Source: Calonectria ilicicola (lineage: Eukaryota; Ascomycota; Sordariomycetes; Hypocreales; Nectriaceae). From it: 64,000 nt of DNA. Each line of letters begins with the position of its first letter. The first letter of the stretch is position 1. Below, one piece after another: positions 53,987 through 64,000 of this stretch. Below the pieces are notes generated by a model. It was not told the origin of the DNA, did no database searches, and saw only the letters and a list, made by a program, of their open reading frames with translations. Made by a program: the position numbers and the translations under genes. Location of the stretch: the NCBI GenBank assembly GCA_020809705.1, contig CP085836.1, forward strand, positions 248,001 through 312,000, given 5' to 3'.

Positions 53987-56900
53987 ATGTCAGCTACGTC
54001 TCAAGTCTGTACCAGGTGTGGAGAGCCTTGGATTTCAGGTCTCTCTGGGACATTTCGTATATGCCCACGATGTCGAGAGCAAGATAAGATTCGTTATGAA
54101 AGGATGAAACGTAAGTTTAGTGCGTTACAGAATAATGATGGAATACAACGTTGTACTTCATGCCACAGGCCCTGGACCTCGACGCTCTTCCGTACATGCG
54201 ATGTCTGCCGTCAGAATACTGCCAGGGCGAAAAAAAGACAACGCAATTCGGGATTGGTTCACGTATCAGCACCACGCGCTAGTGGAAGTGCTGTCTGTTC
54301 AAACTGTCATAGACCCTGGAACTCGGATTTGTATATGCTCTGCGATGAATGCCGCCACAATATCGCTTTACGTCGTGCCGGCCAGGCTATGGCATCTCCT
54401 GTGGCAAACTCAGTTGATGCACATCTCAATACATCCGGTCAAAATAGCCGGCCACCAATTACTTCAGTAGCTACTGAGATTGGGTCTTCCGACGGTTCAC
54501 TTACGCCTCTTCCCGAAATATTAGCAACAATACCCAACATTACCAGAAGAATACGACCCAGCAGAATGTGGTGGGAACGCGTGTCCGGTCTCAAAATACG
54601 GCAATTTACTCAAAGCTGGACTCGACGATGCACTTTTTGCTCAATATCACTCCTCTCGACAGAAAAGTCAGGATGGTGTTGTACGAATGGAAAGAGAATA
54701 GCCCCGGGACTGCCGCCGTATCCGGCATATTTTCAGCAATGGCTGGACAACACGGATTTGCCATTGTCGTTGTTAAGTCGGCGACTCAATAGCCTCATTG
54801 CTTTTTCGCTTATAGGATCATCTGAGACCTTTATTCATCCACCTCCACCAGCTGATGTAGTCGTCTCTGGTCGAGTGTATCATCGGCTGCCTAACCTTTC
54901 CACAGGAGATCATAGCATGCGATGGTTTTTATACGATGAATCCGCACGATCGCGAGCTGCGAGAGATAAGCGGGTGCCCTTGATTGCTGTGGATAATGTT
55001 CGCAATTTACTGGAGAGAGTCAACCCATATGTGCGCACTGTCCGTCATGCTATGTCGACCGTTGATCCTGAGGCTACACCAATCGCAGTAGAACTAAGAG
55101 ATTTTCCGGCCGACAGAGAAGTAGCTGCGATTGTCAATATGCAAAATCTAAGCAGAGTCAACCCCCGGAAGGTCCTTTATTTTACCCGCGATGGACAGTG
55201 TCAGTTTATGCATATTCTTTCCAGACATTATGAACCTCTGCAGTATCCATTATTGTTCCCAACTGGTATTCAGGGTTGGGGATTGTCTGAATCCTCCCGT
55301 TCTACCTCCGGTGAAGTTGATGATCGGTACCGTTTAACACAACAACAATGGTATCGCAGCCTACTTCTTAGTGAGCCGCGTTTTAGTTATTTTGGCCGGC
55401 TTACCTGCGAATATTTGGTGGATATGTTTTCTAGAATTGAGGATGCTAGACTGCACTATTTGAGGTACTGTCGAACACTCCAAACATCTGACCTAGACCC
55501 AGTGGCGAATCGCATGTCAGTAGATTGGATGCGAAATAGGTTACCATCCCACTTTATAGGTTCCCGGGCATGGGCCTCTGATCAAGTAGCTGATGCCTTA
55601 GCTCTGGCTCGAAAGTTCGGCAAGCCGAGCTTTTTTATTACAATGACCACAAATCCCAATTGGCCTGAAATACGTTGCTGTATGAAACCAGGCCAAGTCT
55701 TTACTGATATTCCGGTAATTGTTTGCCGAGTATTTAATCTCAGAATGAAGTATTTAAGGAACTTCATTCAAGATCGTTTTGGAACTATTTTATATTTTAT
55801 TAATGTAGTCGAATTCCAAAAACAAGGCTTACCGCATTGCCATATGCTGATTAAAGTCAGGACTCCAGCTATCATATTAACCAGTAAAACGTTCTCCTAA
55901 AGCAATGACCATTATTACAGGTATCGCCAGAACCTACTCTAGAAGCTCTCGACGGAATCATCTCCACTGAACTACCACGATTACCTGCAGATGCGGAATT
56001 GCGTGCTGCAGTTCTCCGATCCAATATACATAGTCAAACCCATCTATCGAGAAGAAATGCGTATTGCAATAAAGATGGACACTGCAGATTTGGCTTCCCT
56101 CAACCTCAATCAGACCGAACAATAATGGATTCACAGGGTAGAGTACATTTTCGACGTCGAGAGGCAGAAGATGCATGGGTTGTACCATATATGCCTTCCC
56201 TATTGCTCTACATGGACTCACATATACATATTGATGTTTGTCTCTCTGCTCATGTCTTTATGTATTTGTTTAAATATTTGTTCAAGGGACAGGATCGGAC
56301 TGGGTTCCGTTTTGAAGACGAATCCGCTCCTGATATCCCATATGAGTACCATGATTATATCGCAGCAAGATATCTATCATCATCAGAAGCTGCATGGCGA
56401 ATATTATCATTCAACATCGCTTCCAAGGAGCCTCTAGTCCAGGGGCTGCCAATACATCTGGAAAATCAACAATTTGGCCAATTGATTCGATCGTCTAACC
56501 AATCATTTATGTCTGAGTTACTTTGGTATTTCTAGAGACCATCACAGCATCCTTTTATTAATCTTACGTATCCAGAGTTTTACAGCAAGTATTATTATAT
56601 TACCTTGCCACTTAATCGTCCACTAAAGCAACATCAATGGTTTATTGCAAACACTGAAACAAGAGAGGGTGTAAAACAGAGAGTCCTAACAAAACGGCAA
56701 AAGGGAAACTCTGTAACACGCCTACATACTGTGCACCCACGTGTGGGAGAATTATTTTATCTTCGTTTATTGCTCCAAAACCGACCAGCCTTTACATTTT
56801 CTGAACTGAGATTAATTGAAGGAGTACAATATCAGACATACCAGGAAGCTGCTATAGCAATGGGGCTTTTCCAAAATATATGCGAAGCTAAGTATGCTAT

Positions 56901-58110
56901 GGAAGAGGCTGTTGCATATTTTAGCCGACCTTCACAACTTCGCTTCTTATTTGCTTATTTATTATTGGACTTCCCCTCGCCAGCAATCGAATTGTGGGAA
57001 CAGTTCCATTCTGCAATGTCTGCCGATTTTAACCTACATTATGGAACACGTGAGGCACAATCACATACGCTACAGTCAATATCACGGATCCTACGATCCA
57101 ATGGCGCCACCCTGAGACAATACGGTCTCCCAGAACCAGAATACATTGAACGCGAAGTTAATATTGAATTGGATGCCTTTGCACCACAACAAGAAGAACT
57201 ATTAGCACGCAGCCATCGATCTTATGAGACTTTTAATATTGATCAATGTCATGTATTTGACACGATATATCATGCTATCCCTAATGGCGGATGTTTCTTT
57301 CTTGATGGAAAGGCTGGGAGGGGTAAAATATTTCTGGTACAATCCTTATGCAATCGAATTCGTGGGGAAGGCAAGGTAGTGTGTATCACAGGTTCAACAG
57401 CCTTGAGTGTTACCCTCTATGAACGTGGTCGTACGACTCATTCTATGTTTGGAATTCCTGTACGCGAAAACTCAACGGAATTGGTTTCATCCATATGGTT
57501 AACGTCACCTCGAGCTGAGTTACTACGCCACGCAAGTTTTATATTATGGGAGGAATCGCCGATGGCCAATAAAGCAGCTGTTGAATGCGCCGATGAACTA
57601 CTATGTAGTATTACTAATGATATTCGCCCATTTGGAAACAAGAAATTTATTGGTATAGGTGACTTTCGACAAGTGGCCCCTGTTACACCAGCCACAACAG
57701 CACCTGCTGCTGTATTTGACAGTTCTATCCGTTCATCCCCCCTATGGCAACACTTTGAGATTCTACGTCTCACTACGCCGATAAGAACAGCATCCGATCC
57801 GCTATACTCGGACTGGCTCGATAAAGTTGGTGACGGCATACCACCATATAATGTTGAAGTGCCCTTGGATCATCTAGGCGAAGTAGATTCGCTCCAAGAG
57901 GCTGTGAACTTTCTGTTCCCCGATGAAACCACAATGAACCCATCACAATCTGTCCTTCGGTCTTTCTTGAGTCCGTTTAATATGCAGGTAGATGAGTTCA
58001 ACAGCTTGATGTTGAGGCAATTACCTGGTAACGAAGGTCGATATCATTCACGTATTCCTAAACAGTCCCATCTTGCTGATATCTTGATACTTTCTAGGAA
58101 AATTTCTTAG
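53987..58110 (+). mobile_element. Helitron replicase-helicase (Rep/HUH plus Pif1), decayed
   Basis: ATG at 53987. Residues 8-123 hold three tandem CxxC...CxxC zinc modules. The Helitron-like N-domain follows, with FFITMTTNPNWPE and the HUH motif HCH (55835-55843). A 65-nt intron (55856-55920, weak GTCAGG donor) comes right after it. The second exon carries VFMYLFKYLFKG with two Tyr spaced by three residues (YLFKY), as in the Y2 Rep site. TAG at 56533-56535 interrupts the frame. Pif1-like helicase motifs follow: Walker A DGKAGRGKI (57304-57330; the usual Thr is Ile), motif II WEESPM in place of WDExPM, and GDFRQVAPV. The frame ends at 58110 before motifs V-VI. It encoded rolling-circle transposition and is now probably inactive. 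Ends not found. Confidence 0.85.
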
Positions 58111-58866
58111 CGCAGGAGAATATCGGCAACAAAGGTTCAATAGAGGATAATAATATTCGTCTGCACACAGTTAGTCCTGACACGAAAGTGACAGTGACGC
58201 GAGTACCCCGCACAGGCACACACCCCTCTCCCCCTGCTGTTCGTTCACTCATGCTCTCGCACAGCCGCGGTTACGCAAGCAATGCGGCCACGCACAAATT
58301 GATAATCCCGAATAATTACATAATGACCCTAAAGCTCCTTGAGAAAATTGCCCATGCTAGCGCTAGCAAGAAAATTGTTGGGGGGGATTTCATCTTAAGA
58401 TGGCTGGAGATAATACAACAGGATTGATGCTATACGGGAATGTCCCAAACTATTTACTATAAGGGACGTGTGGCATTAAGCCCACTAGGTCAGGACTTGG
58501 GTATATACAGCAGCATTTATGCAAATCCCTCACGGTTAAAAGTAAAGAGTAGAATTCGTGGGTGAATAATTCCCCATACCTCAATTAGTGCAGCCAAATG
58601 TTTGTACTCAAAGCGAAATAAAGAAGACAAAAGAAGGAGAAAGGAAACCGACATGCCAAGACTGCTAGACTCAGACCTGGAGCGTTAGGACTCCCACCAT
58701 AATCATGCCAACGAGCTGTTGGGGCGACGACGATTCACGTTTCTGTATTTCTCGTCTCGCATTACCCGATTATCAATCTAGTACCACCCAATACATCCTT
58801 TATTTTCAACGGTCCCTTGTAGCAACAAAAAAAAGCAAAACGGTAAGCATTAATGCGAGTCCAATA
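58111..58866. other. Downstream flank of the Helitron
   Basis: No gene. A perfect palindrome GCTAGCGCTAGC lies near 58355-58366. A convincing Helitron 3' hairpin plus CTRR was not found. Confidence 0.35.
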
Positions 58867-61679
58867 TCATACAATTTCTTCTTTATTCAAAAGGTCCACC
58901 TCAGCTGCGATAATCCGCGCACGATCTCCAGCACGGGCCCGTGTAATCATGTCAGCAAAATTATCCTCGCGGAACAGGTCGTAATGGCAAACCGCGTCGA
59001 ATGGATGTCCTCTCGGCGTGGACTCTCGATGGACACGGCCAATGGCTTGGAAAAGTTCGGCGTATGTCCAAGGCGTCCCTATTTGGATCAGAACACTCGT
59101 AAACGTCAAGTTATCAAGGCCGGTCCCACCAACTTGGAAGGTGGTAACGATCATCACCACCTTCCGTTGATTGGGGCTTCTGGCCTGTAGAGACAGTTCA
59201 TTTATGTATTTATACCGGTGTTCTGCCCTGTTTTCTGTCGCAATCATGAGATTTACATCGACGTATTGGGCCCAGTGATGCTCGATTCCATGTGCGAGTA
59301 TAGCCGCGATAAATGGGGTGGTTGCGAAGAGAATAATGTGACGAGGTGTGGGGGGGGGTTCCTGACTCCCGCATTCCGGTGCTTTCAGTGGAGTCTTCGT
59401 GAAAGAGCTGCCCGTTGTAGGCGTCCCGAATGATATAGCCCACAGTTTGGAACAGCCTGTCCGAATCGGGATCATTGAGAAAGCGGCGCACCGACCGAAC
59501 GAACCAGTTATCCTCCTTGGAGGAATTTCGTACGCAGTCGCTGACGCGATCTGCTGTCATCGGCACCTCAGTCAGGTCTTCTTCGCAATACAGGGGGCAC
59601 CAATAAGCACCCAGAGACACATTCCTGAAATTCGAGACCTTGTTTTGCGCCATGCCTTGCACCAAATCGACAACGCCTTTTCGCTTCAGCTCCACCATTT
59701 CCTGCCTCAGTTCTTTCTGCTGATCCTTTCTTCCTTTTTGGTACCGAGGAGGAGTCGGAAAGCCAAAAAAATGACGGATAAGCCTGGGTCGGTTGTCCTG
59801 GATGGATTGATCCAAATATGGAGTACCATAGGACCTTGCCACGATGAAGCGCATCATTTCGCCCGAAAGATCCATTAACTCTTTGTCAAAGGTTAAATCC
59901 CGCTTCGTACGACTCAAGCTCCAGCTTCCCTTTGCTGCATTCAGTTTGCACTGGAATATCTTGCATGCATCTTCACTCGTCTCAAGCAACTTCTGAGACG
60001 CAGTGATGTCACTGGGAACTTTTGGCAGAGGGGTACCGCTCAAGAGCAGGTACCACGGCATCTTCCCGGTGCCCTTGTGGACACGGTCCCTTGTGGCTGC
60101 CAGGAACTTTGTAAATTGGGCTTGTGCCCGATACACGCGGTGATGCTCGTCCGAGACCACCATGACCGGGGCCAAGGGGAAAAATACCCTCAGAGTCTGT
60201 AGAGCGGGTCCCGTCCTGACGAAGGATTCCAATGGTTCGGCACAGGCTCCCTGAAGCTTTGTTGAAAGAGTGGGAGATCTTTTCCTGGCCAGCAAATATA
60301 ATCGTGCCGCTATAAGAACTTGGAGAAGAAGATGGCAGATGAAAAGATGTATTCTTAGCCTCATGATATTCGACTTGAGTTGGTCGAGTGTGCCACTGAA
60401 GACCTCTGCTCTCAGGACGAGCCAGAGCTACCTCGAGTGGAGTTATGACGGACTGCCTACCACGCCCCTTGACCCTTTTCGAGGTTGCTTGGGGAGGCTT
60501 TACCTCGGCTAGAACATGATGCCAAATATCGAGGCTGTCAACCTGACGGTGTAAGGACTCATTGGCATCTAACATCGGAGCACTGTCTTTGTCATCTTCG
60601 AGCATTGTGATGGTTACGAAAGGCTCATTTAGATACGGGTAGCCCTCGTCTGAAATTCTTGGATGAAAGAAGGCGTGGGCCTTTTGCACCCACTGACCCA
60701 AAAGACTTTTCTGTGCGATGACTAAAAATGGCCCATTTGGTAGCTTTTGCTCAAATTCAGCCAGGGGGCTGCCAGGCTCGCAGAGACACACAAAGCCGAA
60801 CCAGGCTGACGCGTTACAGGGACAAGAAACCTTCCTGTGGGTGTTGGAGTTCTTTTCCGAAAGATGCAGATGCGGGTTTTCGTTGACATGGCGGCGATTC
60901 AACTGTAGCAACCGAACCAGCGCAATGACACCAAATGTCGTGAATGTCTTGCACAGGCCACGATCATCTGCCACGTGCAATCCTGTCAACGTCGGCCGAG
61001 TCTGAGGAGACATGACCGTCTCAAATAACAGAGCTAGTTGGTGGGCGAACAGCCTCAGTTTGGTTCCCGGTAGCCGTTTGCTAGACAGCGAAGACGCGCC
61101 CTCCAGCTTGATGCAAAACCAGTACCGGATTTCTTGCAAGGTCTTTTCGGAGATGAAGTTTATCTGGTTCAACAAGCTCATTATTCCCTTTCTCGCGTCG
61201 GAATCGTCTTCGCTTTCACCATCTGAGATCACCACATATCCGACATCAGCGCCGTCCTCAGATGTCCTGTCATCCCCAACGATTATTAGCTCATTAGGCA
61301 GCTGTTGCTCAACAATTGTCTCCTCGGCTTCGGAAATGTCTATAAACCAGTTGTCGGGGGAATTCATCCACGTCTGTTCGTCGATTACCAGAGATTCCAG
61401 GTACTTGTTTAATTGCCCCTCATCACAGATGTTACTGCTGCTTTGGAAAAACGAAAGCTTGAGTGGTTTGTTCTTTTCGGTAGAGGTCCCAGAAACGAAG
61501 CGTTGCAGTTCACTCCATGAATATTTGCCTCTACCCACCTCATCTGATTGTTCATCTTGCAGGTCACATAGGGCTCTGCAAAGAGGCACATCCGGCTGAA
61601 TGATGTTCCTGAGAATTAGTAAATCCAGATGTGGCCAAATTTTCTCTGGCCCATCATCTAATTTTCGAGGAGATTCCAT
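58867..61679 (-). pseudogene. SNF2-family helicase gene, broken by frame changes
   Basis: ATG at 61679. Three reading frames in succession carry one SNF2 protein. Frame 1 (to about 60350): LRLFAHQLALLFE, motif I GLHVADDRGLCKTF (60947-60985; usual DxGLGKT), then FLVIAQKSLLGQW. Frame 2 (about 60350-59350): motif II SDEHH (usual DEAH) at 60140-60154 and motif III LLLSGTPLP. Frame 3 (59350-58867): IILFATTPFIAAILAHGIEH, TTFQVGGTGLDNL and motif VI QAIGRVHR (59025-59050). The change from frame 2 to 3 falls at a run of nine G/C (59350-59358). SNF2 proteins remodel chromatin using ATP. Altered motifs I and II plus the frame changes suggest a dead copy; an assembly error at the homopolymer is possible. 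Confidence 0.75.
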
Positions 61680-62549
61680 GTCCAGAGAGATTGGCTATCA
61701 ACCTTAAAGTAATATCTTTGGCAGAGTGAAAGAGAGGGGGATGTTCGCGTGTCAATCGGTTATTTAATGACCCTGGGCTTTTGTCAGAATCCGTTGATCA
61801 ACACAGTGTCTGCATGAGAAAGAGAGAAAAGAAAAACAAAAGAATAACAAGAAGCAGACGCCAACCACAATCCCTTTGACACCACAGAAAACAAGGCAAA
61901 GTTAAAAACTCACCGATACCACCAATCAGTTAGGAGGAAAAAACATCAAAATTTGATCTCGTGCTCAAAAAGATAGATGCAGTACCGTGCAGAGCAGGGA
62001 GGGGGGGGTAATGCATATGGGTTGGGTCGAGACCTATGAAAGGAAAAGTAACGGTGGGGCTGGCTAGTGAGGAGGAGATTGTGAGAGGTGTTGTTAGTCA
62101 ACTCGAGGAAAATAAAATAAGTTGGGTCGGTTCACTTTATGTTAAGCACGTAACGATACTCTCTATCCTACCCTAAACAACTGGCAAAAAAGAAATAGAT
62201 AATTACCATCAAGAGATTAACACTAATCAAGCTATCCTACAAAGCAACGGGAGATTGATCAATCTCCATTCATGTTTAGCATTTGATTAAAACCCATCCC
62301 ATACGTATCTCTACTCACCCTACACCCGTGCACGCAGTAAATATTCTTGACACAGGAGGAAATCAAGTAAGCAAATGTCGTTCATGCTCGAAATCTCATC
62401 ATTGTTGACTATTATTCATTTTTCGTTTACGAGGTAGTCAACCCTGCTGCATGTGACCTCCTCAGATTGAACCTAAGCTGTAGAGTACTTGATGATTTCC
62501 ATCAAAGCGCGACCTCCTTCTTCACGCCTGTTCTTTTTGTTTTTAGAAT
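61680..62549. other. Intergenic, no gene recognised
   Basis: Upstream of the SNF2 relic; purine-rich blocks (GAAAGAGAGAAAAG) only. Confidence 0.35.
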
Positions 62550-63917
62550 CTACCACATTTGTATGATTCTGCGGTCTTCATCCGACAAGGCCAAAGCATC
62601 TTGAAGAAATTTGAGCACAGTTGGATGTGTATTGGCCGGGGGTGTCTTGTTGAAGCAATTTATTGTCGCAAACTTGAACTTGCGTGTGATAGGAATTTTG
62701 GCTTGGAAGCATTGGTTCTGACGAGCCGCGGAAGCCACTGTGGTTTGTTCGGAAAAGAGATCATCGAATGCGGCTTGATCCAACTCATCGAGATTCACTA
62801 TCAATATAAGTCTTTCCTGTTCACGACCATGCTCCCTTCCGCAAGGGGAGGCATTGGTCATTGAAAACCGATAATGAATGATGTCAAGATTGAGCTGAGC
62901 TCCACACGGGCCAGCTGCAGCTCCGACAGAGTTGTACTGTTATACCCCACACCGCACGCAGCGCCTTGATGTAGACTTAGTGAGCGGAAGGCTAGTCCGA
63001 TTCTGGCGATGAACTCTTGCGGTGAAACTGTTCTCTGCTGGGATAAGACGGGATCGGGTCGAAACTGATTGACATCAAAGATAGCAGCAGCCATAGAAAA
63101 GAAATTAGAAGGAGGATTTTCTGTTTCCTGCATAGTATTGCGGTGAAATGTCGCCAGTAACAGTTTGTGACAGTCTTTGATGGTATTGCTGGTGGCGAAT
63201 ATGAGGTGAGGCGATCTTATTGTGCTGGTGCATATTTTCGCAGTGAGGGTGTTCATTCTGCACGGGCACTGTACACCGAAACGCTGTTCGACATTGGTGT
63301 TCCCTAGATCTGGTTCAATGTCGCCCGAACTTGGATGACCTGCATTCAAACAAGCATCATACGCGCCCCAGCAAAGTGCGACAATCCCCGCAACCATCAA
63401 AGCCTCCTTGGGGGGAAGCTTTCCACCACCTGTGCCACCATTATTAGATGGTTCAGCGACGAAGAAGTGAAGGAATCGAAAAATGCGCAAAGCAGAGGCG
63501 CGATTGATAGGTTCTGCAAATCCTGGAAGCTGTAGAGTACATGGGTTGTTCGACGAGGAACCCAAACAGAAGAAAGCTCTCGCGTCAGGCCAAAGGATTA
63601 TTTCCTCTTCGTCAAGCAAATGCCAATCGAACATATCTGTAGCATCTTCACGTAATGATTCCATAGTCAGGTCTGTTGGTCTGACTGCGCTGTTTGCTTT
63701 GTCCATGAAAGAAGTGTATGGTATTGCAACGTCATGACCTAATGAAAATGGAACAAAATTTCTCATCCTATCAGCATATACTCTTAAGTAAAGGGTCTTG
63801 CCGTATTGCATAAGACTTACATTTTCGTATCTTAGTGGGACTAGGCCCTCCTTCTAAAGTGCCTGGATATGCATCACTCGAAGGTAGGAAGTGTTTTCTG
63901 GGATCGCTATTTGGCAT
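62550..63917 (-). CDS. Spliced gene near the right edge, function unknown
   Basis: Exon 1 63821-63917 (ATG at 63917: MPNSDPRKHF) is followed by a 40-nt intron (63781-63820, perfect GTAAGT donor). Exon 2 joins in phase at LYADRMRNFVPFSLG. It reads DWHLLDEEEIILWPDARAFF, GKLPPKEALMVAGIVALCWG and RFGVQCPCRMNTLTAK, and its frame stops at 62858. A second frame (62550-62861: ERLILIVNLDELDQAAFDDL, FKFATINCFNKTPP) overlaps it by 4 nt. It probably belongs to the same gene through an unplaced intron or a frameshift. No domain recognised and no clear membrane segment. A regulator or enzyme role cannot be assigned. Confidence 0.45.
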
Positions 63918-64000
63918 ATTGTGTGTACGCAATATTTCTTTCGTTGTGCTAGACTTTGTAACCGGTTGGAAGAATAGAACGCCCTTATGGGTTGGCTACA

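Noticed and set aside
58470..58490. Imperfect hairpin ending in CTAG as the Helitron 3' end
   Set aside because: The stem is weak with a bulge, overlaps the CTAG and is not followed by T, so it does not meet the usual Helitron terminus rules.
1..64000. A Starship-type giant element
   Set aside because: No tyrosine-recombinase captain (DUF3435) was recognised on either strand, so cargo-like gene content alone is not enough.

Overview
The window looks like a transposon-rich, gene-poor accessory segment from a filamentous ascomycete. Several gene models carry short introns of 40-75 nt with GTAAGT-type donors and CTAAC/CTGAC-like branch sites. The repertoire is typically fungal: F-box proteins, an NLR-type nucleoside phosphorylase, ankyrin repeats, a fungal HNH gene, an Argonaute relic, PD-(D/E)XK nuclease-like genes and a Helitron. 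A Eurotiomycete such as Talaromyces, Penicillium or Aspergillus is my best guess from the family mix, but the sequence does not prove it. I see no rRNA operon, CRISPR array, bacterial operon or Starship captain.

Layout. 1-4.5 kb: 5' half of a Ty3/gypsy retrotransposon on the minus strand (LTR, gag, zinc-knuckle ORF, then protease-RT-RNase H running off the left edge), with a textbook -1 frameshift site between the last two ORFs. 4.5-14.8 kb: a patchwork of short repeats (a foldback TA-flanked MITE, a repeat with an (AGT)n tail, two LTR families, a palindrome-ended repeat), one small spliced gene at 5.3-5.9 kb, and relics including an O-acetyltransferase. 14.8-22 kb: a 433-codon unknown ORF, a C2H2-type relic, a clean three-exon gene and an F-box-like ORF. 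24.7-26.3 kb: a PD-(D/E)XK nuclease-like gene facing the 3' part of a six-exon gene. 28.3-31.4 kb: a frameshifted HNH gene cut short by an Argonaute/PIWI relic on the other strand, then an intact F-box/LRR gene. 35-44.5 kb: an inactivated nucleoside phosphorylase, a small secreted cysteine-rich protein, an intact stand-alone phosphorylase lying between two perfect 18-bp palindromes, and an ankyrin relic. 46-52 kb: two unknown genes, a membrane-segment ORF and a 425-bp GAA / 9-mer microsatellite. 54-58 kb: a nearly complete but decayed Helitron with three N-terminal zinc modules. 58.9-63.9 kb: a frameshifted SNF2 helicase and a spliced unknown gene near the right edge.

Functionally the region mixes mobile elements (Ty3, Helitron, MITE, SINE-like) with families linked in fungi to genome defence or non-self response (Argonaute, NLR-type phosphorylase, ankyrin, HNH, F-box). 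Most of these are broken, often by stops that a single C-to-T or G-to-A change could create, as expected if RIP-like mutation has acted. Genes that look intact are 18.2-19.3 kb, 29.9-31.4 kb, 37.95-38.17 kb, 41.1-42.06 kb, 46.7-47.4 kb and 50.4-52.0 kb.
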